A stretch of DNA of 64,000 nt. Source: Acidimicrobiales bacterium. Lineage in GTDB: Bacteria > Actinomycetota > Acidimicrobiia > Acidimicrobiales > RAAP-2. Position numbers and translations under genes: made by a program. This document shows, piece after piece, positions 49,790 through 58,128 of the stretch. Each line of letters begins with the position of its first letter. Position 1 is the first letter of the stretch. The stretch covers positions 52,599 to 116,598 of the forward strand of contig JADMIJ010000003.1 of NCBI GenBank assembly GCA_015478655.1, read 5' to 3'. Under the pieces are notes generated by a model. That model saw nothing but the letters and a program-made list of their open reading frames with translations, was not told the DNA's origin and did not search any database.

Positions 49790-51019
49790 ATGAAGGAGAC
49801 CGGGGGCAACCCGCTGCTGCAGGGACTACCCCTGCTCGACGACCTTCCTGATCTGGACGGTGCCAGCGTGTTGGTCAGGGTCGACTTCAACGTCCCGCTT
49901 CGCCTCTGCGCCGACGAGCCCGGCACGGTGACCGACGACTTTCGCATCCGGGCCTCGCTGCCCACCTTGGACTACCTGCTCGCCCAGGGGGCCGCCGTTA
50001 CGGCCTGCACGCACCTCGGGAGGCCTGGGGGCGCCCCTGATCCCCGGTGGGACCTCGGGCCGGTCCGGGAGGAACTGTCACGGTTGGCCCCCCAGGTCGA
50101 GTTGCTCGAGAACCTGCGATTCGATCCGGGCGAGGTCGACAACGATCCCGCCTTCGTCGAGAAGCTGATCAACGGGCACGACGCCTACGTGAACGACGCC
50201 TTCGGGGTGTCGCACCGCGCCCACGCCTCGGTGGTGGGGCCCCCGACCCGGCTGCCCAGTGCAGCCGGGTTCTTGCTGCAGCGGGAGATCGAGGCCCTCG
50301 GCGAGCTTCTCGGAGCTCCCGCCCATCCGTTCGTGGCCGTGGTGGGGGGAGCCAAGGTGGCCGACAAGCTCGGCGTGCTCGAGGCTCTCCTCGATCGGGT
50401 AGATGCCCTGGTGGTCGGGGGAGGTATGGCCTTCACCTTTCTGGCCGCTGCTGGCCACCATGTGGGTGGCTCCATGGTGGACGGTGATCGTGTCGCCGAC
50501 TGCGCTGCCTTGTTGCGGTCCGGCAAACGGATTCTCCTCCCGACCGACATCGTGGCCCTCGAACCGGGCGCCGAGTTCGGGTGCGACTGCTCCGGAGGCG
50601 AGGTCCGCACCGTCGGCGACGACATTCCCGACGGGTGGCAGGGGTTGGATATCGGCCCGGACACCATCCAGGCGTACAGCCGCGAGATCGAGTCTGCCGG
50701 CACCGTCCTGTGGAACGGCCCCATGGGCGTCTTCGAGGACGCGCGGTTCTGCTCGGGAACGGCAGGGGTGGCCCGCGCCGTCGCCGACTGTGCCGGCTTC
50801 ACCGTGGTCGGTGGAGGCGACAGCGCCGCGGCAGTCGACGAACTCGGACTGGGTGACCAGATCAGCTTCATCTCCACCGGGGGCGGCGCCTCCCTCGAGC
50901 TGCTCGAGCACGGTGATCTCCCGGGATTGGCGGCGCTCCGGGGCGCACCGAACGCCCCGGCATCCTCTGACCGCCCGGCCTCCTCGAACGGTTCCCGCCC
51001 GGGCCGGCGGCGTCGGTGA
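49790..51019 (+). CDS. pgk: Phosphoglycerate kinase
   Basis: 409 residues. VRVDFNVPL (substrate arginine loop), THLGRPGG, VNDAFGVSHRAHAS, VVGGAKVADKLGVLEAL, the nucleotide loop NGPMGVFE, and the C-terminal GGGDSAAAVDELG hinge are present. A GGGGGAGG ribosome site precedes the start; GTG at 49787 is an alternative start one codon earlier. The last 30 residues form an Arg/Ser/Pro-rich tail that overlaps tpiA by four bases. Confidence 0.97.
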   Translation: MKETGGNPLLQGLPLLDDLPDLDGASVLVRVDFNVPLRLCADEPGTVTDDFRIRASLPTLDYLLAQGAAVTACTHLGRPGGAPDPRWDLGPVREELSRLAPQVELLENLRFDPGEVDNDPAFVEKLINGHDAYVNDAFGVSHRAHASVVGPPTRLPSAAGFLLQREIEALGELLGAPAHPFVAVVGGAKVADKLGVLEALLDRVDALVVGGGMAFTFLAAAGHHVGGSMVDGDRVADCAALLRSGKRILLPTDIVALEPGAEFGCDCSGGEVRTVGDDIPDGWQGLDIGPDTIQAYSREIESAGTVLWNGPMGVFEDARFCSGTAGVARAVADCAGFTVVGGGDSAAAVDELGLGDQISFISTGGGASLELLEHGDLPGLAALRGAPNAPASSDRPASSNGSRPGRRRR

Positions 51020-51810
51020 CCGACGGACGCCGTCGACGGCCGCTTATCAGCGGCAACTGGAAGATGAACTTCGACCACCACCAGGCGCTCCATGCCGTCC
51101 GGGACCTGGGCCTGCGCCTCCAGCCCGCGGATGTCGGACCAGTCGACGTCTCCGTGCATCCTCCCTTCACCGACATCCGCACCGTGCAGTCCGTAGTCGA
51201 GCCCGAGGGCATACCCGTGGCCCTGGGAGCGCAGAATTGCGCCGTGGCGGACTCAGGGCCCTACACGGGGGAGGTCAGTGCCCTGATGCTGGCCAAATTG
51301 CACGTCGAGTACGTGATCGTCGGTCATTCCGAGCGGCGAACGCTGTTCGGTGAGACCGATGAGCTCGTGGTGGAAAAGCTGAAGGCCGTGCTGCGAAACG
51401 GCATGACCCCCATCTGCTGCGTGGGCGAGACGGCGGAGGAGCGGGACGGCGGGCTGACCCGGGACCGACTGACCAGCCAGCTGGAGTCCGCGCTCGGACC
51501 ACTGCCACCCGAATCCGTCGGCACCATGGTGATCGCCTACGAGCCCGTGTGGGCCATCGGCGCCGGGCAAGCGGCCACGCCCGAGGACATCCAACAGGCG
51601 GGCCAGTTGGTCCGTGAGGTGGTCGGGAAATGCGCCAACATGGAGGCGGCCAACCAGGTGCGGATCCAGTACGGAGGATCCGTGAGCGAGGAGAACACCG
51701 AGTCGCTGCTCCGATGCCCGGATATCGACGGCCTCCTGGTCGGAGGGGCCAGCCTCGATACGGCGGCATTCGTGGGCATCATCCGGGCCGCGGCACGGGT
51801 CGCGGGCTGA
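51016..51810 (+). CDS. tpiA: Triosephosphate isomerase
   Basis: 264 residues. The catalytic set is intact: Lys in GNWKMN, His in VIVGHSERR and Glu in AYEPVWAIGAG (flexible loop 6), with the phosphate-binding YGGSVSEEN and LLVGGASL. The GTG start overlaps the pgk stop (GTGA). About a dozen residues precede the barrel's first strand. Confidence 0.98.
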   Translation: MTDGRRRRPLISGNWKMNFDHHQALHAVRDLGLRLQPADVGPVDVSVHPPFTDIRTVQSVVEPEGIPVALGAQNCAVADSGPYTGEVSALMLAKLHVEYVIVGHSERRTLFGETDELVVEKLKAVLRNGMTPICCVGETAEERDGGLTRDRLTSQLESALGPLPPESVGTMVIAYEPVWAIGAGQAATPEDIQQAGQLVREVVGKCANMEAANQVRIQYGGSVSEENTESLLRCPDIDGLLVGGASLDTAAFVGIIRAAARVAG

Positions 51811-51856
51811 GTTTGGTAGCGTCTCCACCGGTCCCGAGCCAGAGGAGAACGTTCGC

Positions 51857-52087
51857 GTGTTGACCGCAGTAATGGTCGTTTTACAGGTCCTGGCCAGCCT
51901 GGCGCTCATCTTTCTGATCCTCATGCACAGCGGAAAGGGCGGTGGCCTCTCCGACATGTTCGGGGGTTCAATGGGCTCGGCGGCGGCCGGATCGACGGTG
52001 GTCGAGAAGAATCTCGATCGGATCACCGTCACGGTCGCCGTGATCTTCGCCTTCACCAATCTCATCCTCATCCTGCGTCTGCAGTGA
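51857..52087 (+). CDS. secG: Preprotein translocase subunit SecG
   Basis: 76 residues with two membrane helices (about 4-22 and 56-74) around a Gly-rich cytoplasmic loop GKGGGLSDMFGGSMGS, the SecG hallmark. It stimulates SecYEG-dependent export. The GTG start has an AGAGGAGA ribosome site. Its stop overlaps the start of the next gene. Confidence 0.96.
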   Translation: MLTAVMVVLQVLASLALIFLILMHSGKGGGLSDMFGGSMGSAAAGSTVVEKNLDRITVTVAVIFAFTNLILILRLQ

Positions 52088-53874
52088 GCCAGAACGGCGC
52101 CGATGCCGTCGAGCGCCGTCCGCGCATTGCGGTGTTGTGGCGGAAGCACCGCGCCCGTTGGACCCTGCCGCTCGTCATCATCTTGATCATCGGCCTGGTC
52201 GCCATCATCGACCACATCGGGTCCCACCGGATCAGTCAGGTCGACAAGCCGACGCCCTCGCCGCTGGTCGCCGCCACCGGGGGAGCAGCCATCGTCGATC
52301 TGGACCGTTGGTGGAACGGCTTCAATCCGAATACGCCCGCGGGGGCGGCGTCGTCGACCCCGACCCTGCTCACCTCGGTGCTTCCCAGCGCCTATGTCAT
52401 CAACCCCAAGCTCGTTCCCCAGGTCAACAGCGATCTCCTCCTGAGTGTAGAGGTCCAATCCACATCGCCCCTCATCATCCAGTACACGATCAACCCCAAG
52501 GCCGTGTGGTCCGACGGGGTGCCCGTGAGCGCCGACGACTTCATCTACGCATTTGAGTCGCAACGGGGCGACGGCGTCGATGTCAACGGACAGCCCGACA
52601 GGGTGGCATCGACCCTCGGCTATCGCGACGTGGCCTCTGTTCTTCCCAGCAACGGGGGGAAGACGGTGACGGTCCAGTTCACCACTCCGTTCACGGACTG
52701 GCGGGTCATGTTCAACCACATGGTGCCCGCCCACATCGCACGCCGGGTGGGCTGGACCCACGGGTTCGACATGTTCAGCCCTGCAACGGACCTTTCGGCG
52801 GGACCGTTCATCGTTCGATCCGTTTCGTCAGGAGGAAGCGCCGAACTGGTACGCAATCCCAAATGGTGGGGGACACCGGCCCTCCTGGACCGAGCCACAG
52901 TGAACGTCGCACCCAACGAGCCGGCGTGGACGGGCACGTTGGCCGTCAGCAATCAGGCGGTCGCCCAGCCGACGCGATTCAATCTCAAGGCCTTGGGGGT
53001 GGTGTCGTCGATGCCCAATACCCAGAGCGTCCTCAAGCCGACGCTGAGTCTTCTTGCGCTCGAGTTCAATGTGAAGTCAGCCGTCACGTCTCGCCTGGCC
53101 ACGCGCCAGGCGATCGCCCACGCCATCGATCGCACCGGACTGCTGGCCCACACGTTCGGCTCCGTCGACCCAGACCTGGTGGTCAATCAGGACCACCTGG
53201 CCACGGCGACCCAGGCCTCCTACAGCCCATCATCGGCTTCGGCTGGCTACAGCTCCCGCGATCTCGCCACCACCGGGCAACTGCTCAAGAGCGTGGGGTT
53301 CCATCAAGACGCCCAGGGCAACTTTGTGAACACCGACGGAGCGCAGTTGACCGTTCGGATGGCGGTTCAGACGGGTGACCCTTGGATCGGTGCGGTGGGG
53401 GCACAGATCAGCGAGCAGCTTCACAGTGCGGGCATCTCCGTGGTCACCATCCCGGTCGATGGGACTGCGGGCCTCAACACGGCGCCGACTACCGACCGCT
53501 ACGACATGGCCCTGGTGACGCGGGTCTCGAGCCCGTTTCAGACAGCCACCGCGGACTGGTACTCGGACGGATCGGGTGCCGGAGGGTCGACCGGCAGCCT
53601 GGACTGGAGCAATTTCGACGACCCCCAGGTGGACCAGGACTTCACCCTGGCATCGCAAGCGCTCAACCCGGTCAGCGGCGCCGCCATCTATGCGCAGATC
53701 GATGACCAACTGTGGGATCAGATGGTCGGTCTGCCCCTGTTCGGGGAGCCGGCCTTCCTGGGCAACGGTGTCCAGATCCAGAATGTGCAGTTCAACGCGT
53801 CAATCGACGGCATCCTGTGGAACCTGCCTCTCTGGACCACACTCAAACCTGGTCCTCCGAGCCAACAGACATGA
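52084..53874 (+). CDS. Membrane-anchored family-5 solute-binding protein without a transporter
   Basis: 596 residues. A single N-terminal helix (about 28-46, LPLVIILIIGLVAIID) acts as an uncleaved anchor with no lipobox cysteine. The rest resembles SBP_bac_5: SPLIIQYTINPKAVWSDGVPV, FESQRGDGVDVNG, LATRQAIAHAIDRTGLLAHT and LWDQMVGLPLFGEP. It is divergent and lacks any adjacent permease or ATPase. GTG overlaps the secG stop (GTGA), so it is translated with secG. Actinobacterial relatives such as mycobacterial LpqW show that this fold can be recruited to cell-wall regulation; that role here is inference. Confidence 0.8.
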   Translation: MSQNGADAVERRPRIAVLWRKHRARWTLPLVIILIIGLVAIIDHIGSHRISQVDKPTPSPLVAATGGAAIVDLDRWWNGFNPNTPAGAASSTPTLLTSVLPSAYVINPKLVPQVNSDLLLSVEVQSTSPLIIQYTINPKAVWSDGVPVSADDFIYAFESQRGDGVDVNGQPDRVASTLGYRDVASVLPSNGGKTVTVQFTTPFTDWRVMFNHMVPAHIARRVGWTHGFDMFSPATDLSAGPFIVRSVSSGGSAELVRNPKWWGTPALLDRATVNVAPNEPAWTGTLAVSNQAVAQPTRFNLKALGVVSSMPNTQSVLKPTLSLLALEFNVKSAVTSRLATRQAIAHAIDRTGLLAHTFGSVDPDLVVNQDHLATATQASYSPSSASAGYSSRDLATTGQLLKSVGFHQDAQGNFVNTDGAQLTVRMAVQTGDPWIGAVGAQISEQLHSAGISVVTIPVDGTAGLNTAPTTDRYDMALVTRVSSPFQTATADWYSDGSGAGGSTGSLDWSNFDDPQVDQDFTLASQALNPVSGAAIYAQIDDQLWDQMVGLPLFGEPAFLGNGVQIQNVQFNASIDGILWNLPLWTTLKPGPPSQQT

Positions 53875-53950
53875 CCGCCGGCAAGTCCGTGGAGGAGCCG
53901 AGGTCGCGCTACCATGCCAGTCGCCCCGATCGCGATATCGGAGCCACTTC

Positions 53951-54034
53951 GTCGGAGTGGCGGAATAGGCAGACGCGCTAGCTTGAGGGGCTAGTGCCCG
54001 AAAGGGCGTGGGGGTTCAAGTCCCCCCTCCGACA
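53951..54034 (+). tRNA. tRNA-Leu (anticodon GAG)
   Basis: A class II tRNA of 84 bases. The acceptor GTCGGAG pairs with CTCCGAC, with discriminator A. The anticodon stem CTAGC/GCTAG encloses TTGAGGG, giving anticodon GAG. A long variable arm and the T-loop GGTTCAAGTCC are present. CCA is not encoded. The 3' 19 bases overlap the end of the serine integrase reading frame on the other strand. Confidence 0.97.
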
Positions 54035-55664
54035 CGATCCCTGAGTACACGCGCTCCTGCGGCGACGTGTACTCGCCCGTCTTCGTGGTACGTGAGATTC
54101 ACGCCGAGCTCGTCGTAGATGGCTCGTTTGTCCTCGGGGTCGGCCTTGGCGAGCGTGCCCACGATGTCCTTGAGCTGGCGGACCAGGGCTTTGATCTCGT
54201 TGTTGGTGTGCTTGCGGGGCGTTAGCTTCCGGCCCAGGTCTCGCTCGATGCTTCGGCGCTCGCGTTCGATCTCGGCGATCCAGGTCGCGGCGCTGGTGAT
54301 CTCGCTGTTCACCTCGAGAGTTCCCGGTAGCGGGCGAGCTTGGAGTCGCATTCCTTGAGGCGCCGCCGGAGCTCGAGCTCGCGTCCCTGGTCATCTTGGG
54401 GCTCGAGGTCGCTGACGGCTGCGAGTGCTTCGCAGGTGGCGTCGACGTGCTCTTCGGCGAAGAGGCTGCCGATCCGTTCGTCGAGGCTCGGGACGATTGC
54501 CTCTTCGCGGACGTAGACCGTCTTGGGGTGCTGCTCCGCGGTGATCGCGTATTGCGAGGGAAACTTGCAGCGGTAATACGCCCGTCCGTTGTTCCACGAT
54601 GCTTGCATCTTGCGGTCGCATTCCGAGCAGCACATCAAGCCCGACAGTACGTAGGGATGGCGTGTGCGCTCCTTGCGGACCGCGGAGCGTTGCGCGCCTG
54701 CGAAGATGTCCTGGGCGGCCTCGAAGGTTTCGGGTTCGATGATCGCGGTGTGCGTCTGTTGTTCGGACCAGACCCATTCGCTCGGGTGGTTCCAGCGCAT
54801 CTTTGATTCGTGACCGAGGGCGACGTCCTCGACGTCAATGAGGACTTCGTCGCGGCGCTGCTTGTTCCAGACCTCTCGGCCCGTGTACCGAGGGTTCTTC
54901 AGGATCGACCGCACCGCGACCTTCGACCAGGCCCCGCCACTGCCTTGGCGATGCTGGTTGCGGGCCGGGTCGTGCGCAGATGGAGACAGGATGCTGTCGC
55001 GGGTCAGGCTTTCGGCGATCGCGTATGCCCCTTGGCCGGCGAGGAAGTCGCTGAAGATCCGTTGCACGACTGGAGCGGCTACCGGGTCGGGTGCGAGCCG
55101 ATGTAGGCGTTGGCCGATCGCAGCCTTCGATGGGTTCGGATGCGGTCCGGCGTCTGCGAGCGCATAGCCGTACGGCGGCCGCCCGCCGAGGAAGCGGCCC
55201 TCCACTGCGGCCTGCGCGGCCATCGCCGAGCGGACGCGAGTCTTGATCCGGTTCCGTTCACCTTTGCTCATGCCGCCGTAGAGGCTCATCACAAGATCGT
55301 GGGCATCCGAACCAGGATCGACCGCGCCGCCGACCTCAGGTACCCAGAGCTCGACGTCGTAATGCACGAACACTGGGAACGTCAGTCCGAACTGATTGCC
55401 ATAGAACGCGCGCTGCGGCTCACCGATCACAACGGCTTCGAAGCCTCGATCGGGCTCGCTGAACGCCTTGAGGAGTCGCGAGGCTTCCGGTCGACGCTTC
55501 CACGGCAACGAGCGGGACTGACCGATATCGAAGAACTCGGCCACGAGCTCGCCGCCGACCTGTTCGATGACCTGTCGTGAGCGCGCCAGCTGCCAGTTGC
55601 GCGACGACGCGGGATCCTGTTGATCCTCGGTACTGACTCGTCCGTAGATCGCGAAACGCTTCAT
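54016..55664 (-). pseudogene. Large serine recombinase (integrase), one frameshift
   Basis: The catalytic domain begins MKRFAIYGRVSTEDQQDP, with nucleophile Ser11, and runs through GEPQRAFYG, SLYGGMSKGERNRIK and the recombinase domain (GGRPPYGYALADAG, ILKNPRYTGREVWNKQRRDE). The zinc-ribbon part has MCCSECDRKMQ and a following YYRC. The first frame stops at 54309 after KLARYRELSR; the coiled-coil C-terminus continues in another frame (SAATWIAEIERERRSIERDL to the stop at 54016). One missing base near 54310-54320 would restore about 550 residues. This may be decay or a sequencing error. Confidence 0.85.
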
Positions 55665-55669
55665 CCCGG

Positions 55670-55903
55670 TCAGGAGGCTAGAACCTCGGGCTCGCCTTCG
55701 TCGGGGACCGTCGCGTCGGAGCACGAACGGTTGGCCTTGAGCAGTACCCGGACGAGCGCTCGCGCCGCACCCGATGTCAGAACCGGCGGAGTGCTGGGAA
55801 CCTTGACGGTCGTCTGGCGTCGGTCGACGACTGGCGGCGCCGGCCGGTCGACGGAGTCACCGCAGTTCTCGCGATCTCCGAAAGGTGATGGCATCACAAC
55901 CAT
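55670..55903 (-). CDS. Small protein of unknown function upstream of the integrase
   Basis: About 77 residues; no function recognised. The C-terminal half (PPVLTSGAARALVRVLLKA) has a helical, plausible protein pattern, and its stop lies five bases before the integrase ATG, suggesting coupling. The start is unclear (ATG 55903 or 55894); the frame extends upstream into the 12-bp repeat array. An excisionase-like or integrase-linked accessory role would be a guess from position. Confidence 0.4.
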   Translation of the reverse strand: MVVMPSPFGDRENCGDSVDRPAPPVVDRRQTTVKVPSTPPVLTSGAARALVRVLLKANRSCSDATVPDEGEPEVLAS

Positions 55904-55920
55904 CGTGCGCGTTGCGCATC

Positions 55921-55976
55921 CCGGAACCACTCCCGAAACCACTCCCGAAACCACTCCTGGGATCGCTCACGGGACC
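55921..55976. repeat. 12-bp direct-repeat array A
   Basis: Starts with a partial unit CCGGAACC (55921-55928). Four 12-bp units follow: ACTCCCGAAACC at 55929 and again at 55941, ACTCCTGGGATC at 55953, GCTCACGGGACC at 55965. The same unit order, one unit shorter, recurs as array B at 60421. Confidence 0.85.
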
Positions 55977-56321
55977 ATTCCTGCCGCCGGAACGGCGACG
56001 ACGCCCTAACGCGAGGGACGCCGGGTTCGTTGCTCCATGCGGCCACGTCTACAGCTCCGAATTCCTTCACGATGAGGAATAGCGCGATCGACCCCCTCGC
56101 GCGCGACACGCGACCCGAAAGAAAGTTGCACGCACTTGCGTACGACGATGCCGCGCCGGCCCCGCGCACATCGGCTCCGTGACACCGTCGCCCGTCAATC
56201 GGTCTCGACAGCGATTCACCGATGTGTTCGGCGACCCGGTAAGCGTCTCGCCGAACAGCGACACCACGAGCGCGAATCGGCCTTCACGATCGTCACAGAC
56301 TTGCTCGTTGCGCTAAGGGAC
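55977..56321. other. No gene; hairpin and degenerate sequence
   Basis: No gene is supported. TGTTCGGCGA (56225-56234) and TCGCCGAACA (56248-56257) form a perfect 10-bp stem with a 13-base loop. Short open frames are Arg/Ser-rich and look non-coding. Confidence 0.4.
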
Positions 56322-57294
56322 CTAGCGGTTAGGGCGTGAGTCGGGGCTCCATCGGTTGCGCCAGTCGATGAGCTTTGCGGTGACGAGCAGCATGGTCACG
56401 AAGCAGAGTTGTGCGTGTCGGTGTCGGGTTCGGCGGTCGGTGTTGCGACGTAGCTGTCCATAGTTCGACAACCACGAGTTGGTTCCTTCGACGACCCATC
56501 GCAGTCCCAGCTCGAGCGGTCGTCTCTCGGTGGCGCCCTTGGGTTCGCGGTGTTGGATATTGAGATCATCGAGTCCGAAACTCGCGAGATGGCGACGTGT
56601 CTTCGCGTAGTCGTAGCCGCGGTCGAGGTGCAGGGTCTCGATGTCGACGAGGAGTCCCACGCGGGCAACGTCGTCGAGTGTCGGGCCGAGGAGCTTGAGT
56701 TCGTTGCGGTTGGCGCCATCGATTGCCCACCCGATCGGGATGCCGTTGGCATCCACCGCGATGGACCACTTCCAACCGAGATTCGCCCGGTCAGTCGGGT
56801 TTATCCCGGTGCCTTCCCCACCGCAGGGTGCCTTGTGCAACGAACCGTCGAGAGCAACCTCGCGTAGGTCCAGGCCAATGATCCGGTCGTAGGCGTGGAT
56901 CGCATCGGCGCGCAGCTGGTCGAACACCCGGCCGCGATCCATTCATCGCGTCGAGATGCAGAGTGGTGTCGGAGACCCGTCGTTCGAGAATCGATTCGAC
57001 GGTCACCCACGAACAGCCGGTGACGAGTCGGATCAGGATGCCCCAAAAGCACAAGCGATCCGCGACCCGCGGGCGGTGACAGCCCAACGGATGATCGTCT
57101 CGAATCGGTGGGATTAGCGGTTCGATCGCTCCCCAGACGGCATCTACCACTTCGGGTTCGAGCGCGCGCATGATGACGGGGCCTTCCACTGTGTCGTCGT
57201 TGTTTGGGTCGCACTTGGGATCAAACCCGAGCCAACCCGTCGACCGGTGGATGGCACCTACTCGCGCTGCCCCTAAGCGCAACGAGCTGAGCAT
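56322..57294 (-). pseudogene. IS5-family-type DDE transposase, two frameshifts
   Basis: The N-terminal part (57294 to about 56960) has DAVWGAIEPLIPP and RVADRLCFWGILIRLVTGCS. A short middle piece in a second frame gives SRRDEWIAAG, and a third frame from 56942 gives VFDQLRADAIHAYDR followed by the catalytic core: first Asp in VALDGSLHKAPCGGEGTG, second in LHLDRGYDYAKTRRHL, Glu in VEGTNSWLSNYGQLRR. All three catalytic residues remain, but two single-base losses near 56926 and 56965 break the gene. No flanking terminal repeats were confirmed. Confidence 0.85.
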
Positions 57295-57573
57295 TGTCGT
57301 CGGGTCCGATCGAGTCGCAGTCGTCGACGCGTCCGACTGTCTGTGCGGCCCTTTACGGACGCAACAACGGCCGTGGGACTGAGCTTCCGATCGTTGCTCG
57401 TAGTGACGGAGCTCCGCCCGCGATCAGCGAGCACCGCCTACAGGATCTCGCACGTCCGTTCATGCGATCCGAGAAGCGATCGCGGCTTGTTCGCGGCGAC
57501 GTCCCGCGCCGGTTCGGTCGGCGCTGTGGTCAGGGCTCGACTCGTTCGCGCGTTGTCGAAACGTCGGCCCACC
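57295..57573. other. Intergenic, nothing recognised
   Basis: No gene, RNA or strong repeat seen. Open frames in all phases are short and of Ser/Arg/Thr composition. It separates the transposase pseudogene from the 13-bp repeats. Confidence 0.35.
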
Positions 57574-57625
57574 TCTGCACGGTAGATCTGCACGCTATGT
57601 CTGCACGGTAGGTCTGCACTCAATG
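57574..57625 (+). repeat. Four 13-bp direct repeats (iteron-like)
   Basis: Exact 13-bp period. Units are TCTGCACGGTAGA (57574), TCTGCACGCTATG (57587), TCTGCACGGTAGG (57600) and TCTGCACTCAATG (57613). The first seven bases are invariant. The arrangement resembles plasmid/phage iterons or a multi-site operator. No replication gene is visible nearby. Confidence 0.85.
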
Positions 57626-57888
57626 TACGCCGGAGACAGCTGACGGCCCTGGACTGCGGCCGGATCTATGACCAGTCGGGCGGCTGACCTGCAGTTTCGT
57701 CTTCCAGTGATTGTCCTTGGTTGTCGTCCTTTCTCGACCTCCCGCGGCCCATCCGCGGCCCACAACTTGGCGTAGGGCCGACCCGTCCGCGAGCCGCTTC
57801 TCACGGCTGCGTACGCCAGATTGGCCCGTGCCACTCCCCTCAGAGCTCCCGTAAGCACTCCCGCCGCCCAATCGGCGACACGTGTTCG
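57626..57888. other. Intergenic with scattered ACTCCC units
   Basis: No gene is supported. CACTCCCCTC, GAGCTCCCGT and GCACTCCCGCC (57831-57866) look like eroded copies of the island's 12-bp repeat family. Confidence 0.35.
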
Positions 57889-57953
57889 TCCGGGGGTGAT
57901 GCGTGACAGGTCGTTCCGGATTGATGTGTGACGTTCCGGGACTTGTGTGTGCG
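57889..57953. repeat. 20-bp direct repeats, IS-end-like
   Basis: TTCCGGATTGATGTGTGACG (57914-57933) is followed directly by TTCCGGGACTTGTGTGTGCG (57934-57953). A third, looser copy lies before them (TCCGGGGGTGATGCGTGAC from 57889). On the minus strand this reads as repeated CACACATCA/CCGGA blocks, a pattern like the subterminal repeats of actinobacterial IS481-type elements. No transposase is attached. Confidence 0.6.
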
Positions 57954-58128
57954 AAGGGCGAGATCTGTCGTCGCGGGCGACGAGCCGCAGCGTTCGAAGC
58001 GCTCGGCGAGGAGCGGGAACGGCACACCGAACCGCTGTTCGCGCTCATACCCGGCGGACCCGATGCCGAGTTGAGCGCGCCCGCGACCCACCAGCACCGA
58101 CGAGGGCGGACGAACCCGGCTGCATAGC

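Noticed and set aside
56001..56337. ACGCCCTAAC (56001) and GTTAGGGCGT (56328) as terminal repeats of an insertion element
   Set aside because: Only 10 bp, nothing transposase-like lies between them, and similarity stops immediately outside; chance is a fair explanation.
57903..58127. A 74-codon plus-strand frame with several cysteines
   Set aside because: No family pattern, no ribosome site, and it starts inside the 20-bp repeats.
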